Shown: positions 13,380-27,823, counted from the stretch's first letter. The stretch: DNA of 64,000 bases from Phoenix dactylifera (GCF_009389715.1 NC_052401.1:3197530-3261529); one strand, 5' to 3'. Program-made: numbers and translations. Notes: generated by a model not told the origin, from the sequence alone.

Positions 13380-14849
13380 TGTACCCACAACTTGTGTTTC
13401 ATATGATGATGATGATAATCAGTATCGCCTTAATTATTATCATCATCACCATCGTTATTGTTGTTGGCTATTATTGTTGTTGTTGCTGCAATTTTTACTG
13501 CTATCTTAAATAGCTTGAATGACTTTTATAAATATAAATTGGGATTATTTTTGATGCACTTTTTTTGTTTCAAATTCGTCCATTCATATAAACAGGGGTA
13601 AAGAATAGAATTTGCACATTAATTAGTTTAATAGGTTATCGATTAAGAATTTTTCAAATCTGAAAATCCTTTAATGATCTGCCCGTTGTTCATGAGCAAT
13701 AGGATGATGTCGATGATTTATCGCTATCATCATCGTCATTGTTTCAGTTGATGTTGCTGATCTTGTTGCTGTATATATCTTGTATGGTATCTATAAATAT
13801 AAATTGGAATTTGCTTCATTTTTTTATTTCAAGTTCCCCCTTCATTTAAAGAGGGATAAAGCAGAAAATTTATATTAAACCGTATAATAGGTTGCCAATT
13901 TTAAGATTTTCTAAATCAAAAAAAATCCGTAGATAATAGAAGAAAAGAAGAGAGAGAGAGAAATTAATATGTGTTTTTATGTAAGAGGGAGAGAGAGATT
14001 GCACACATAGAAAGGGGGTAATGGGGAAAGAGAAGAGGTGAATCAGGCAAACGTATGCCAGGGTGCTATGAGGAGTTCTAATCAGCACTCGTAGGGAGAA
14101 AAAGCATTTAATTGACCATATTATATAGGATTTAGAATTTGAATCCTGCACATATAATGATTTGAGGAGATGGACAATTAGTTAGAAAGAATGACTTGAT
14201 GTGCTTTATTGTATTTGCAGAGTGTGTGTGTGTATATATATATATATAAGTATAATCTAATTTAATTGAAATTCCATAATTTTTTGGAAAGCTAGATTTA
14301 CATGTTCCTTGATATTAGATATATCTGTATAGTATGTACAATAATGGATGTCAATAGTAAGAGATTTTATGATTATATGGAGTATAATATGGATTTGGAT
14401 TCCAATATTTGTCCATGATTATAGATGGTACAAACATAAAAATGTATCCCAATGATCGTCTATTATTGCAAGGCTTATTGATTTGGTAATTAATCCTTTT
14501 TTTGGAGAGATGAGAGTGTGCATATTCGACTCGGTTGCCTAATACAAATATAGAAAAAATAATTCAACAAGTATAGAAATGAATTCAAATGATTGTGGAG
14601 AGATAAGAGCTAATAGAAATATGTGTTAATGTTTGTCAGACACAACAGCTAGTATACCTATCATAGGCTAGGCTAGGTTTTGCCCAAAGATCAATACAAT
14701 TTACTTAGACTCGGGCCCTTAGCCCGGCCCAGATTTCAATCCTATATTTCGGCTCAACCCCAGGTGGGTTTTGGGCTTAGGATTAGATCTCAGACTTTCT
14801 TACCATTTTTTTTTAGATATCAAAATATTTAAAATATTTTAAATACAAA
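13380..14849. other. 3' flank of YUCCA copy B, no gene
   Basis: AT-rich non-coding sequence with a GA microsatellite near 13,950-13,998 and (TG)n(TA)n near 14,221-14,248. The segment 13,455-14,410 is repeated at 16,398-17,325. No protein-like frame. Confidence 0.7.
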
Positions 14850-15249
14850 AAAATAGTCTGTTCTGGTACTTTTTAGAGCTTGTACCGATGCTTATATGCG
14901 TCAAAAAATTTGGCGCTGATGCTTTCAAAAGCATTGTGTAGGTGGGAGTAGAAACGTTTTTTGCCAACGCTTTTAAAAAGCATCGGTAAAAATTGAAGCT
15001 TTGCCGACGGTTATAGGGATCGGCATATTTTGGAGTCCATCGGCACTAGTAAGCATCGGCGAAAACCGAAGATAGGCCGATGCTTATAAGCGTCGTTAGA
15101 GTTAATTTTTTTGCAAAAAAAGTATTTAAAAAAATTAAAACTCTATTTCTGTTTCAAGAAGCATCCTTTGTTTCCATTCCAGAACTAAAACTTGATACTG
15201 ACAGAGAACCAGAAAAAAAAAAAGAAACAAAGAAAGAATTCATTACAAT

Positions 15250-16075
15250 TTATCCAAAGAACATGATAGTTAAATATTGTAGAAGAAATTTCACAATGAA
15301 ACCCAATGTAATCCAAAGAAGAATCTCAAGTAGAGTCACACCAGTGCCGTTCACCAACCCAGAGGTCCCCCGTTGCTCATCAGCCTCTTCCACAAATCTA
15401 AATATATCATTCAATACATTACCACCTTTATCCTGGGTGGCAAGGAAGAAAGACTGAATGAAGCTTCTCCTGATGTTTTCCTTCCCTATGAGGTACCCAG
15501 TTATGAGGACGAGCACCCCACTATCAAGCGGTTCCTGAGCATCCACCACCTTTATCTCCGCCCCGAACTCTCTATAGTCCATAGACAGTATCTTCTCGTT
15601 GATCGCCTTCCCATCAATCCAACCATGCAACAGAAAAACCAATTAAATCAGAAAAGAAAAACCCGAAGCAAGAATTGCCATCAAGCACGATCAATCTTCA
15701 TTTTTTTCTTATTTTTCTCTACTTTCTCTCATCAATGAAATTCAAAGATGTTAAATTCCTGCAAGAAACAAGGACAAGCTTACTTGCATGGTGGTGATCG
15801 AACTCATGAACCCTGAGCCTTTGGCTGGCCGAGCTTACTGTTCCCCAGGTAGAAGCGGTAGATGAGCTCTGGAGACTGGTGAAGGATATGGTGGTATTGG
15901 TGAACAAGGACGTTCCCAAGCTGCCAACAATCCAATAAATCAGACAGCAACGAACCTTTCTTCGCATTCTTAAATCAAGAAGAAGAAAAATAGAGCCCAA
16001 TCGGATTGAGACGCTTACCCCTTGAGCAGAGGGGGGAGATCCGCTAGGAGCCGACTGCTTGGAGGTCGTGCCGTG
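15250..16075 (-). pseudogene. Captured G3BP/NTF2-domain gene fragment inside CACTA copy B
   Basis: Antisense host-gene fragment with the NTF2-like core (INEKILSMDYREFGAEIK, VDAQEPLDSG, SFFLATQDKGGNVLNDIFRF) and retained introns. An exon-1-like start (MASKQSAPG-type in copy D) is degraded here. It reads on after the NTF2 block into unrelated hydrophobic residues. Incomplete compared with true G3BP proteins (NTF2 plus RRM). Confidence 0.65.
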
Positions 16076-16397
16076 AGTCGAAGGTCAACAAGAGCTGGAA
16101 TAACCCTAGTTCGCTGGGAAATGGAGCCAGTGCCATGCATCAATGGAAAGAGTCACGGATTGATCCATCTAGCCCCTAGTATCGGATCCAAGGAGGGATT
16201 GGAGTTAAAAGTCGCGAAAATTTGGTTTTTCTCCTTCGATCCGTCGAGCGCTCCCAAGGGCTTGAGGTGAGAGAGGAGAGCCATCTCTTCAGCGACACAA
16301 TCCGCTTCGGGGGAAAAGGGGGAGGAGGAGAACGAGGCCGTCGAAGAGGGGGACGAGAAGGAGGATGAAGCGGGGGAGGACGAGAAGGAGGCCATCG

Positions 16398-17325
16398 TTA
16401 TTGTTGTTGGCTATCATTGTTGTTGTAGTTCTTAATACCATCATAAATAGCTTGAATGACCTATATAAATATAAATTGAGATTCATTTTGATGCATTTTT
16501 TTGTTTCAAATTGCTCCATTCATACAAACAGGGTAAAGAAGAGAATTTATGCATTAATTGGTTTAATAGGTTACAGATTAAGAATTTTTCAAATCAAAAA
16601 ATCGTTCAATGATCTACCCATCATTCACGAGTTATAGGATGATGTCGATGATTTACCACTATTATCATCGTCATTGTTTCAGTTGTTGTTGCTGCTCTTG
16701 TTGTTGTATATAGCTTGTATGGCATCTATAAATATAAATTGAAATTTGCTTCATTTTTTTATTTCAAGTTTCTCATTCATTTAAAGAGGGGTAAAGCAGA
16801 GAAATTACATTAAACCGTTTAATAGGTTACCAATTTTAAGATTTTCTAAATCAAAAAAAAAATCCTTAGATAATAGAAAAAAAAGAAGAGAGAGAGAGAT
16901 TAATATATATTTTTACGTAAGAGAGAGAGAGATTGCACACATAGAAAGAGGGTAATGTAGAAAGAGAGGAGGTGAATCAGGCAAACATATGCCAGGGTGC
17001 TATGAGGAGTTCTAATCAGCACTTGTAGGGAGAAAATGCATTTAATCGATGATACTATATAAGATTTAGAATTTATATCATGCACTTATAATGATTTGAG
17101 GAGATAGAAAATTAGTTAGGAAGAATGACTTGATGTGCTTTACTGTATTTATGGAGTATATATATGAATATATAAGTATAATCCAATATAATTCAAATTC
17201 CATAATTTTTGGGATAGCTAGATATACACGTTCCTTGATATTAGGAATATCCAATATTTGATTATATAAAGGATTTTATGATTATATGGACTATAATATG
17301 GAATTGGATTCCAATATTTATATTT
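16398..17325. repeat. Second copy of the YUCCA 3' flank inside the CACTA remnant (unit B)
   Basis: Paralogous to 13,455-14,410 in the same unit. The junction with the transposon part falls at GGCCATCG|TTATTGTTG. Non-coding. Confidence 0.75.
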
Positions 17326-17336
17326 TTTCTATAGTA

Positions 17337-17591
17337 TATCAACAACCGACAATATTCTTGTCCCATTATGTTCTCATATCAACAACAATTGCAAATTAAA
17401 TATACAAATATGTCAAACATAAATGAACAACACATGAAAAATGAAAGAACTTAGGTCGAGCTTTAATCCCTGGCCCAAGCCCGGCCCATTTACAAAACGT
17501 GCCAATTTTCTCATCCTTGCCCAACTTGCCGTGCCTAAAATATTGGTCCAAGCTTGCCCAAACAACTAAGCGAAGCAGCCTTGATGCGAGG
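17337..17591. other. Remnant of the far-upstream YUCCA flank (unit B)
   Basis: Nearly identical to 4762-5016. Ends at the LTR boundary. No gene. Confidence 0.6.
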
Positions 17592-20500
17592 TGTTGTGCG
17601 ATTCCTGTTTAACTAAAAATATGCTAAACAGATCGTTGTTAGAACCGACAAAAAAAGTTTAAATTTAATTTACTCTTACCTGTTCTACTCGAAGAATAGT
17701 GGTCGTAAGAGATCGATCCACAGGGAGGCGATTGGAGTTGCTTAAAAATAAAAACGTTCACTCGGATTCGAAATCGATTTTTGAATGATAAAAGAAAACA
17801 TTACTTCGGGGATGTGGAATGATTCTCTAGTCTATCAGAGAATGTTTTCTATTTGAAAATAAACAAAGGAGAGAAAGAAAACTTGCAATTGAATTCTAAT
17901 GCAGAGTAGGGATTGATTCCTGAAGACATAATATAAAGAAAAATTGCAGATCGAATAGCAAAGAAAAATTTTAGAGTTATCTTAAAACTAAGAATTCCAA
18001 AGTGCATAAAATAAATTGCAGAAATTAAACTGAATCTTAGACATGGATTTCATAAAATAAAAATTAAAAATTTCATAACAAGAAATGATTACAGAAGTAA
18101 AAAATATTGAAGATGAAGCCTAATGCTTCTTTTCTTCTGCAAATAAAAAAAAAGAAAACAAGGATTAAAAGAAAATCAAATAGAAATCTCCCCCTTTCTT
18201 TTTTTTTCCTAATTTTTTATTCTTCCTTTCAAACGAAACAGAGCCATGCTCTGTTTCTTCCCTTTTCTTTTGACAACAGAGCCTTTCTTCTTCCTCCAAC
18301 CGAGCCGAGAACCCCTGTCTCCTTGGCCTCCCCTTGGACGTGAGCTCCTCCCCCCTTTTATAGATCCATCCTTGAAGCATCGAGAGGGAGAGGATGCGTG
18401 ATTGCTGGGGATCCGGAAGCTCGGGCGCTGGGATTTGGGGGAGAATCACGGGCGGAAGGGATGCTGCAAATGGGATTCGCTGGCTGAAGAAGAAACGGAA
18501 GGCTGGCCGCGGGATCGACGGAAGGACGCCGTGGAAGATGGACGGATGCAGGATCACTTGGAGGAGGCGGTCACGGCTTGGATCCGGGCGTGGGATCCTT
18601 TCTTCTCCCTTGTTTCCGCACGGGATGAAGCTGTGGATCTTTGAAACGGGCGGCCGGAATCGGTGCTGGGAGGAGCAGATCCGTGGATGGCGCCGTGGGA
18701 CCGCTGGGAGGTTGGCTGGCCGCGGGATCTCTTGGAGAAGCTGGGAGGCGGACGAACGGCTGGACTGCATTCAAACGGGCGCCTGGGAGGAGGCGTGGAT
18801 CACGGACGCGGTGTCGGAGGCTGGAGATGTGGACGGCTTGGTGCTGGGATCATGGATTAAAATCGGGAATGGAAGATTGGCTTCGGTTCGTTGACGATGC
18901 ATCGCGGGATCACTGGAGGAGACGGTCGTCCGGGTCCACACGGAAGAGGGAGGAGCTGCAGACGCGTGACTTTTGGGAGGAATGAATGCACGGAACGGCT
19001 GGGAGCGTGGAGATGGACGCGGACTGCTTATGGGTCATGTGCCAGTTTCTGCAATGGAATTGGAATTTGGAAGAAGGTTTGGGATTTTATTTGCCCTCCT
19101 GAGAGGGGAGCTGGGAGACACCAAGTTTCATCCAATTAGTCATATAGATAAAAAATAGTGTGATATGAAATTTGGCTTGTAGATGGATGGACTTGGTTCG
19201 TCACGGGTCATCTGTTCTGACTGGAGATCAATTGCAAGTCTTTCAAGTCATGGGTCACCCAGCACCTCATAGTTATGATATGGCCAAATTAGATTTGCCC
19301 CAAAATTCTTTCCCAAAAAAACACAAACAAAATAGACCCGATTCGGACCCGAACCTGACTCGGACCCGACCCGATCTTCAACCAGGTCGGATCTGGGACG
19401 GGATCCTTCTGAAGTCAAATTTGTACTCAATGTGCATTTTATCTCTAATTTATGATAATCTGTGTCAAACCCAAATATAATATTAATCCAGTGAATTTAT
19501 CATTATCGGTTAGCAACAACACTAATTTTAGTGACATGTAGGTCGCACTTTTGTGCTCTCATCACACCCCCCAACTAGCTTATTGCTAGTCTCTAGCAAT
19601 CAACAAGCAAACGATAAAATGAGGGCACAAAAAGATGTAGTCTAACTTATGACTCTATTTTTTTTTAATTTTTTTTAAACTAAATATACAAAACTAAGAT
19701 ATGTACCCATTTTCGTAGGGAATCACGATTGCACTTAGCACGTGCAACAAGCCTTTAAACCCCTAGGTTACCCTAGTGGACGAGTGTTGTCTCGTGAGGG
19801 TTTGCAGTGAAGTTACCCACAAACTTCATCAGTCAGAAATTTCCAATTTTTAACTCGAAATTTCAACAGGTATTACTGTATGAAACTAGAATTGCAAGGA
19901 CAATAGAGACTTGTTGCTATCATATTTAAACAGACTCTAACTCAAGTTTCATTACACCCCATCTATCTGCTAACAAGTCAAGAATGTAGTGAGGTACAAG
20001 ATAGTATCATATAAATGAGTGGCTTTCACTTACTTCCAACATGATCACTCCAATTTTCAAGACTTTCTAGAGTTAAATGGTAATGAACACCCCGAATTTA
20101 TTTATTTATTTATATTTTTTTTTTATCAGACTGAATGCTAAGAAGAATGACTTGTGCAATATCTAGCCTTATTAAACTTTCTAGCTAACCCATGTAGCGA
20201 GTGTTAGGCCCATGACTCCCGATCCAGATGGCTCAGGGCACTAGGTGTAGAGACACCCTAACAGGCTTAATAACTCAAGTTAACTAGGCTTCAAGGCCAA
20301 ATTAGTCACTCAGAGTTTAATCTCAATCATCCTCACCTTTTTACACGAACACTCGCTGCTTGCCAAGCAAGAGGCCCGGTTACTCAGTGAGAAGACTTAA
20401 ATTAAACTCATTATTTTATTTTATTTTATCTTTTTTTTTTGATTAGGGTGTTCATCACACATATAACTTTAAATTATTCCAAAGATTAAAAGTATTCATA

Positions 20501-23500
20501 TTAGTTGCAAGTTTGCATACCCCACTATTCATGTGCTTACGTGTAGGTGCTAAATCATCTTGTATCATGTTAGCAGAAGATAGGTGGGACGAAAACTCAA
20601 ACTATAACTGTTATCATATTCCTTAACTCAAAGCTATTGTCAAAACAATTCCTAGTTTGTACAGCCAAAAAGATTAAAGTTTGAGTTAAAAATTTGAAAT
20701 CCTTTTTTTTAAAATTTTTTTTAATTGCATAAAAAAATCAAAAATATTCTCACCCCCATACCTAAATCTAACATTGTCCTCAATGTTAAAGAAGATTTAA
20801 AGCAGTGATAGGACATAGGAGAAGTTACCTGATATGGGTGGATAAAGTGATAATTGGGGCCAAAAACCCCCAAACCTGCATGTTAGTAATGTATTGATTT
20901 TTTTTTTGGAAATTACATGTTGGGTTGCCTCCCAAGAGCGCAAAGTTTTATGTCTTCAGCCGGACAAAATGTAAATCCTCCTTTTTTTTCAACCATTATC
21001 TAAGAATGGTTTTGGAAGAGTCCGATGAAGAATAGTCGGCTGATGACGATCTATACTCATAAGGGGAACAGAACTAAGGGGCGCATGCTTGACCCCTTCC
21101 TCGGAATGGGCAAGGTAAGCTTCTAAAGGATCCTTATTATAAGTTTGTATGAAAGTCTCCTGAACCAGACTTTCAATCATGTCAACTTCATTGATTTCTT
21201 TGTCGTCTGGTGGTTGTTTACTTATGTTGAAGACATTAAGTTCGACTTTCATGTTGCCAAAAGATAACTTCAGCATCCCATTTCGACAGTTGATCACAGC
21301 ATTTGCTGTGGCTAAGAAAGGTCCACCTAAAATTATAGGTGTGTGACTATCTGGATGTATTGCAGGTTCAGTCTCAAGGATAACGAAGTCCACAGGATAG
21401 TAAAACTCATTTACTTTCACTATTACATCCTCTACAATCCCCTTGGGGTACTTCACTGTCCTATCTGCTATATAAGGAAAGGGTAATATTTGTAGGCTTT
21501 AATTCCCCCAAACCTAATTTTTGGTACACATAGTAGGGAAGTAGGTTTACACTGGCTCCTAAATCTAATAGAGCTCTCTGGATGATCGTCTCTCCTATTT
21601 TTATTTCAATGGTTGGGCAACCAGGGTCTTTGAATTTCGAGGCAATCTATTGTTGAATGAGAGATTAGGCTTGTGCAGCCATAACAGCTTGCCTAGGAAT
21701 GCTGGTTTTTCTTTTGACCGTGGTGAGGTCTTTCAAGAATTTTGTATAGGAGGAAATTTGTCGTATGGCATCGAGGAAAGGTATATTTATTTGAACAGTT
21801 TTAAAGACTTCCATTATTTCATCAAAGTTCTTGGAGTCCCGAAGTCTACTGGGAAAGAGAACCTTAGGTTTGTATGTTTCTATGGGTTCTTCCTTTTTTT
21901 CTGATTTATCCTGTTCTTTACCTCTCTTCTGAATAGGGTTCTTATCGGATTCATTTTTATTTTCTTTTTCATATTCAGGAAGTTGGACTTTATTGTCCAC
22001 TTGCTTGTCAGACCTTAAAGTGGTAATTGCCTAGACTTCATAGGTCAGATTTTCATTAGAATCGGTTTGATACTGACCTCTCTGACTTTGATTTTGTTGT
22101 CTACTAGGGTTAGGCACCGGTTGACCAGGTAGTTCACCTTTCTTTCTATCCCCTGGAGAGTTTGCAATTTGGCTTAGACTAACCTCAAGTTTTGCAATCG
22201 CTTGCGCATGGAATTGGTTAGTCTGGGCTTGGGCTGTATTGGTCTGTTGTTGTTGCTTGATAAAATCTTGTTGTTGTTTCATCATATTAGCCATCATGGT
22301 TTCGAATTGTGAAGGTTGCTGTGGGATAGGGGCATTATAAGGAGGTACAGATGGAACCAATGGTTGGTTCATTTGTGATGGACCTATCCTGGGAAAGTTG
22401 TTCTGAAAACCTGATGGACCACCTTGATGCTGAATAGGTTCATTCTGCTTATATGAGAAATTTGGGTGGAACCTATTATCAGGATGGTAAACTGGGCTGA
22501 ACGAGTTGGGAGTGGGCTTCTTAAAGGCACTATATGAATTTAGAGCATTTGCTTGCTCGGCCTTTATGGTGGGCAGATTAGGGCAGCACTCCACTAGATG
22601 CTCCAGACTGTTACACAAGACACACAAACTATATGACTCGTGATCCACTTTCATGACGGGATTTGACTCTTTGTATTAACTCGAACTAGTGGAAACAGTG
22701 AAAGCATCAAACTTTTTACTTAAGTTGTTCATTCCAGTCACCAGATTAGACATGACATTTTTGAGTTCTAAATCTGTTTTCATTCCGTAGGTACTTGGTT
22801 CTCTAGACCCGAACTCATCTCTATTTACTTCTTCACGATAGCTACTCCAATTTTGGGCATTTTCAGCTAAGTCAACAAGAAATTCATAGGCTTGATCTGG
22901 GGTTTGGTTCATGAACCTACCCTTGTGCATGGACTCAATCATATTTCTATGTGCCGGAGTTAGTCCTTTATAAAAGAAGTGGACCAGATCAGCCTTATCA
23001 AGCCCATGGTGCGGGCACTTGACCAAAAGATCATGGAATCTTTTCCAAAGTTGGGAAAATTTCTCTTCAGATTTTTTTCTAAAAGTTCTGATGGCATCCT
23101 TAATTTTTTTAGTTTTTACCATGGGATAGAACTTAGCCATGAACTTCCTAGATAGTTGTTCCCATGATGTGATGGAATTAGAAGCAAGAGAATACAGTCA
23201 TGCAGCGGCACGATCCTCTAAAGTCATGGAAAACAACCTTAATTTAATACCCTCTTCATCTAAGTTTTGATTTCTAAATGTTTGACAGATTGTCAAAAAT
23301 TTGTTTAGATGAATGTAGGGTTGTTCACTCTCGAACCCATGAAACTTGGGTAACATGTTTATTGTTGCAGCTCGAATCTCGAATTGGGCTGCATTATTAA
23401 TTGGTAATACTATGCAAGTAGGGGGACTAGCAGATGCGGGTGCAAACAACTCATTCAAAGTTCTGATATGTTCACCCATTGTAGAGATTCACAGTTGGTT

Positions 23501-23825
23501 TACAGTTCGCAGGTTGTGATGAAAAGTTCTGTCAATCTCAGGATCAAATGGGGTTAACTTATCCCTTAATGACCTTCTACCATGCATACATTATCAACAA
23601 TTCATTAGATTTGACTCCTAAAATAAACAAAATCATAAGAGAAGAGAAGGGCTAGACACAGATGACCACAACCAACACCACACAACAATTTGACCCTATT
23701 AGACTTAGAATTAAGTGAGATTTAGTAGCTTCTTAAATCTAATTGCACAGAGATTTATCAGGTTAAAAAAATTTCTGAAATTCTCTCCTAGATTAGACAG
23801 CTTCTAATCTTCCTTTCAGATTAAA
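17592..23825 (-). mobile_element. Ty3/gypsy-type LTR retroelement, broken, copy between YUCCA B and C
   Basis: Duplicate of the element at 5017-11,251 at an offset of 12,574-12,575 bp. The same parts are visible: one LTR (17,592-19,564), purine-rich tract, protease-like and gag-like stretches, and leader. It is broken in the same way. Only about half a dozen differences from the first copy were noticed over the last 5 kb by eye, so the duplication is very recent although the insertion itself is older. Confidence 0.85.
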
Positions 23826-24281
23826 CAGAAATTATAAGCAACATATAATGGAATTTGGTAATTATCAAGCATATTTCAAGGTTTTGCATCTACGGTTTAT
23901 TTCAATCATCTATTTACTTAGCAACCAGAGTTTCTTATTCGATTAAGTATTTATAGTGCAGGTGTGTCTCCCTTCCTTTTTTTTAAAAGGGATATGGCCA
24001 TTTTGAAGATTAAAAAATAGAAAGTTCTGCTTTTGCTAATTTTGGTGAATTTATTGCAAATCTTATCCATATACAAGATAGAGATGGATATTGACCATGG
24101 TCATTGCTAGATTTAGTGAAATAATAGCAAATATTAAACTATTTCAAAAACAAAAAGGGATATTGGTGCATGTATATAAGCAGGAGGATGCAATGGGGTC
24201 GGCAAGTGGGATAATTTAGGGTGACATTCGCGATACCATCCTTATAGCCAATTTGAAGCCTTTGATCTCATCAAGGTTACA
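23826..24281 (+). promoter_or_regulatory. Promoter of YUCCA copy C
   Basis: Near-identical to the copy B promoter. TATATAAG at 24,173-24,180, again 109 bp before the ATG. Confidence 0.6.
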
Positions 24282-25953
24282 ATGAAGAAGGAGGTGCTGA
24301 TCGTGGGAGCTGGTCCATCAGGCCTTGCCACTGCTGCATGCCTAAACATGTTTTCCATTCCAAACATCATACTAGAGAAAGAGGATTGCAGTGCTTCTCT
24401 TTGGAGGAGGAGGGCATATGATCGTCTGAAGCTTCACCTTGCCAAGCAATTTTGTGAGCTGCCGCACATGCCTTACCCTAGCACGTTCCCAACCTTCATA
24501 CCCAAGGATCAATTCATCCAGTACTTGGATAACTATCAAGCACGTTTCAAGCCGAATATTGTTTATTGCACTGTTGTTGATTCTGCTAATTATGACAAAT
24601 ACAAAGGAACATGGAGCATAATGGCTTGTGACAAGGTCACGGGGGAGGTCAAAGAGTACACGGCAAAGTTTCTGGTCGTGGCCACTGGAGAGAACGATGA
24701 AGGGATGATACCAGATATCCCGGGTTTGAAGACCTTCTCTGGGGAGGTCGTCCACTCTTCTTTTTACAAGTCGGGGGCTGCTTACGCTGGCAAAAATGTT
24801 CTGGTTGTTGGAAGCGGTAACTCAGGCATGGAGATTGCTTATGATCTCTCAAACTTTGGAGCAAAAACCGCCATCACCATCCAAAGCCCGGTAACTAGAT
24901 TTACCTTGAAACATGCTTGATATTAGTATTACAATTAGTTTTATAGGGGTTTGTATGTTTTATATAAGTAGTTGTATCCAATATTTCATACTTGCAAATA
25001 TAATCAATATCATGCTAGAAATACACAACAGGTTGGATTTGCTATATTTTTAAACACCATATGCCCCTTATAAAAGTACGGTGCAACTAAGGATAATCCA
25101 TAGGTGTTGTATTTTATTAGTTAGAACATATTTGTCTAGTAGATGTAATTTTGTTTTGGGGCTCTTGTAACAGTTCCATGTGATGACCAAGGAGTTGATA
25201 TACATGGGGATGGTTTTAGTAAAATACCTCAACGTTCGTTTGGTGGACACCTTACTTCTTATGCTTAGCAATCTCAAATACGGAGATTTGTCCAAGTATG
25301 GGATTACAAGGCCAAAACTAGGCCCTCTCTCTCTTAAGATTGCGACCGGTAGATCATCAGTTATTGATGTTGGTACTATAGCAAAGATCAAGAGCGGTGA
25401 GATTCAGGTAACTATTTTACTTTTTTTGACGAGCCAAAATCCCAAATTATTTATGCTCTTTTACTTTCAATTAATTTCTTCATAATATCACGCAAGAGAT
25501 AGGCCAAGTAATTCGCATGTGCCTGATTTTGATGACGTTTGTTTTGCATGTGTTTATTGAATAGGTTGTCAAAGGGCCATCGAGAATACAAGGCAATGAG
25601 GTACTTTTTACCGATGACAAGTCATATCAGTTCGATGCAATAGTTTTTGCAACCGGCTATCAAAGCAAAGTAAAAAAATGGTTAAAGGTATAAGGAAATT
25701 GTCAATTGATTTTTTATCATTGGATGTAATTCTTTTCATTTAACTTACTTGGGCTATAGTTCACAAAACTAATATATGGATGTAGGATGATTTTGGTCTC
25801 GTTGGCCTAGATGGGTTTCCCATAGCAAAATTTCCAAACCACTGGAAGGGAGAAAATGGGCTATACTTTGCTGGGTTTGCTAGAAGCGGATTGGCCGGAA
25901 TCTCCATGGATGCAAAAAACATTGCTGATGATATAAACATGGCTTATTATTGA
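24282..25953 (+). CDS. YUC: YUCCA-type flavin monooxygenase, copy C
   Basis: Exons 24,282-24,890, 25,174-25,407, 25,565-25,687 and 25,786-25,953 give 377 residues identical to copy B. The same motifs are present ([28 protein letters not shown]). Even the introns are nearly identical; one visible difference is TTGTTTTGGGG for TTGCTTTTGGG just before exon 2. The predicted role is the same: NADPH-dependent oxidative decarboxylation of indole-3-pyruvate to auxin. Flanked upstream by the retroelement and downstream by a CACTA remnant. Two identical genes 12.57 kb apart imply recent duplication, gene conversion or an assembly duplication. Confidence 0.93.
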
Positions 25954-27423
25954 TGTACCCACAACTTGTGTTTCATATGATGATGATGATAATCAGTATC
26001 GCCTTAATTATTATCATCATCACCATCGTTATTGTTGTTGGCTATTATTGTTGTTGTTGCTGCAATTTTTACTGCTATCTTAAATAGCTTGAATGACTTT
26101 TATAAATATAAATTGGGATTATTTTTGATGCACTTTTTTTGTTTCAAATTCGTCCATTCATATAAACAGGGGTAAAGAATAGAATTTGCACATTAATTAG
26201 TTTAATAGGTTATCGATTAAGAATTTTTCAAATCTGAAAATCCTTTAATGATCTGCCCGTTGTTCATGAGCAATAGGATGGTGTCGATGATTTATCGCTA
26301 TCATCATCGTCATTGTTTCAGTTGATGTTGCTGATCTTGTTGCTGTATATATCTTGTATGGTATCTATAAATATAAATTGGAATTTGCTTCATTTTTTTA
26401 TTTCAAGTTCCCCCTTCATTTAAAGAGGGATAAAGCAGAAAATTTATATTAAACCGTATAATAGGTTGCCAATTTTAAGATTTTCTAAATCAAAAAAAAT
26501 CCGTAGATAATAGAAGAAAAAGAAGAGAGAGAGAGAAATTAATATGTGTTTTTATGTAAGAGGGAGAGAGAGATTGCACACATAGAAAGGGGGTAATGGG
26601 GAAAGAGAAGAGGTGAATCAGGCAAACGTATGCCAGGGTGCTATGAGGAGTTCTAATCAGCACTCGTAGGGAGAAAAAGCATTTAATTGACCATATTATA
26701 TAGGATTTAGAATTTGAATCCTGCACATATAATGATTTGAGGAGATGGACAATTAGTTAGAAAGAATGACTTGATGTGCTTTATTGTATTTGCAGAGTGT
26801 GTGTGTGTATATATATATATATAAGTATAATCTAATTTAATTGAAATTCCATAATTTTTTGGAAAGCTAGATTTACATGTTCCTTGATATTAGATATATC
26901 TGTATAGTATGTACAATAATGGATGTCAATAGTAAGAGATTTTATGATTATATGGAGTATAATATGGATTTGGATTCCAATATTTGTCCATGATTATAGA
27001 TGGTACAAACATAAAAATGTATCCCAATGATCGTCTATTATTGCAAGGCTTATTGATTTGGTAATTAATCCTTTTTTTGGAGAGATGAGAGTGTGCATAT
27101 TCGACTCGGTTGCCTAATACAAATATAGAAAAAATAATTCAACAAGTATAGAAATGAATTCAAATGATTGTGGAGAGATAAGAGCTAATAGAAATATGTG
27201 TTAATGTTTGTCAGACACAACAGCTAGTATACCTATCATAGGCTAGGCTAGGTTTTGCCCAAAGATCAATACAATTTACTTAGACTCGGGCCCTTAGCCC
27301 GGCCCAGATTTCAATCCTATATTTCGGCTCAACCCCAGGTGGGTTTTGGGCTTAGGATTAGATCTCAGACTTTCTTACCATTTTTTTTTAGATATCAAAA
27401 TATTTAAAATATTTTAAATACAA
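25954..27423. other. 3' flank of YUCCA copy C, no gene
   Basis: Nearly identical to 13,380-14,849, with the same GA and TA microsatellites. The segment 26,029-26,985 recurs at 28,972-29,905. Confidence 0.7.
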
Positions 27424-27823
27424 AAAAATAGTCTGTTCTGGTACTTTTTAGAGCTTGTACCGATGCTTATATGCGTCAAAAAATTTGGCGCTGATGCTTT
27501 CAAAAGCATTGTGTAGGTGGGAGTAGAAACGTTTTTTGCCAACGCTTTTAAAAAGCATCGGTAAAAATTGAAGCTTTGCCGACGGTTATAGGGATCGGCA
27601 TATTTTGGAGTCCATCGGCACTAGTAAGCATCGGCGAAAACCGAAGATAGGCCGATGCTTATAAGCGTCGTTAGAGTTAATTTTTTTGCAAAAAAAGTAT
27701 TTAAAAAATTAAAACTCTATTTCTGTTTCAAGAAGCATCCTTTGTTTCCATTCCAGAACTAAAACTTGATACTGACAGAGAACCAGAAAAAAAAAAAGAA
27801 ACAAAGAAAGAATTCATTACAAT

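Larger units (their letters stand above)
14850..17336. mobile_element. Rearranged CACTA transposon remnant, copy B
   Basis: Same structure as the copy A remnant: subterminal GATGCTTATA/CGTCGG repeats (14,880-15,100), captured G3BP-like exons in antisense (15,250-16,075), a second YUCCA 3' flank from 16,398, and a right-end remnant TTTTTTCTATAGTA. It differs from copy A by scattered substitutions (a few percent). Up to about 15,900 it is almost identical to copy C; after that it differs from C by roughly two percent. Confidence 0.75.
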
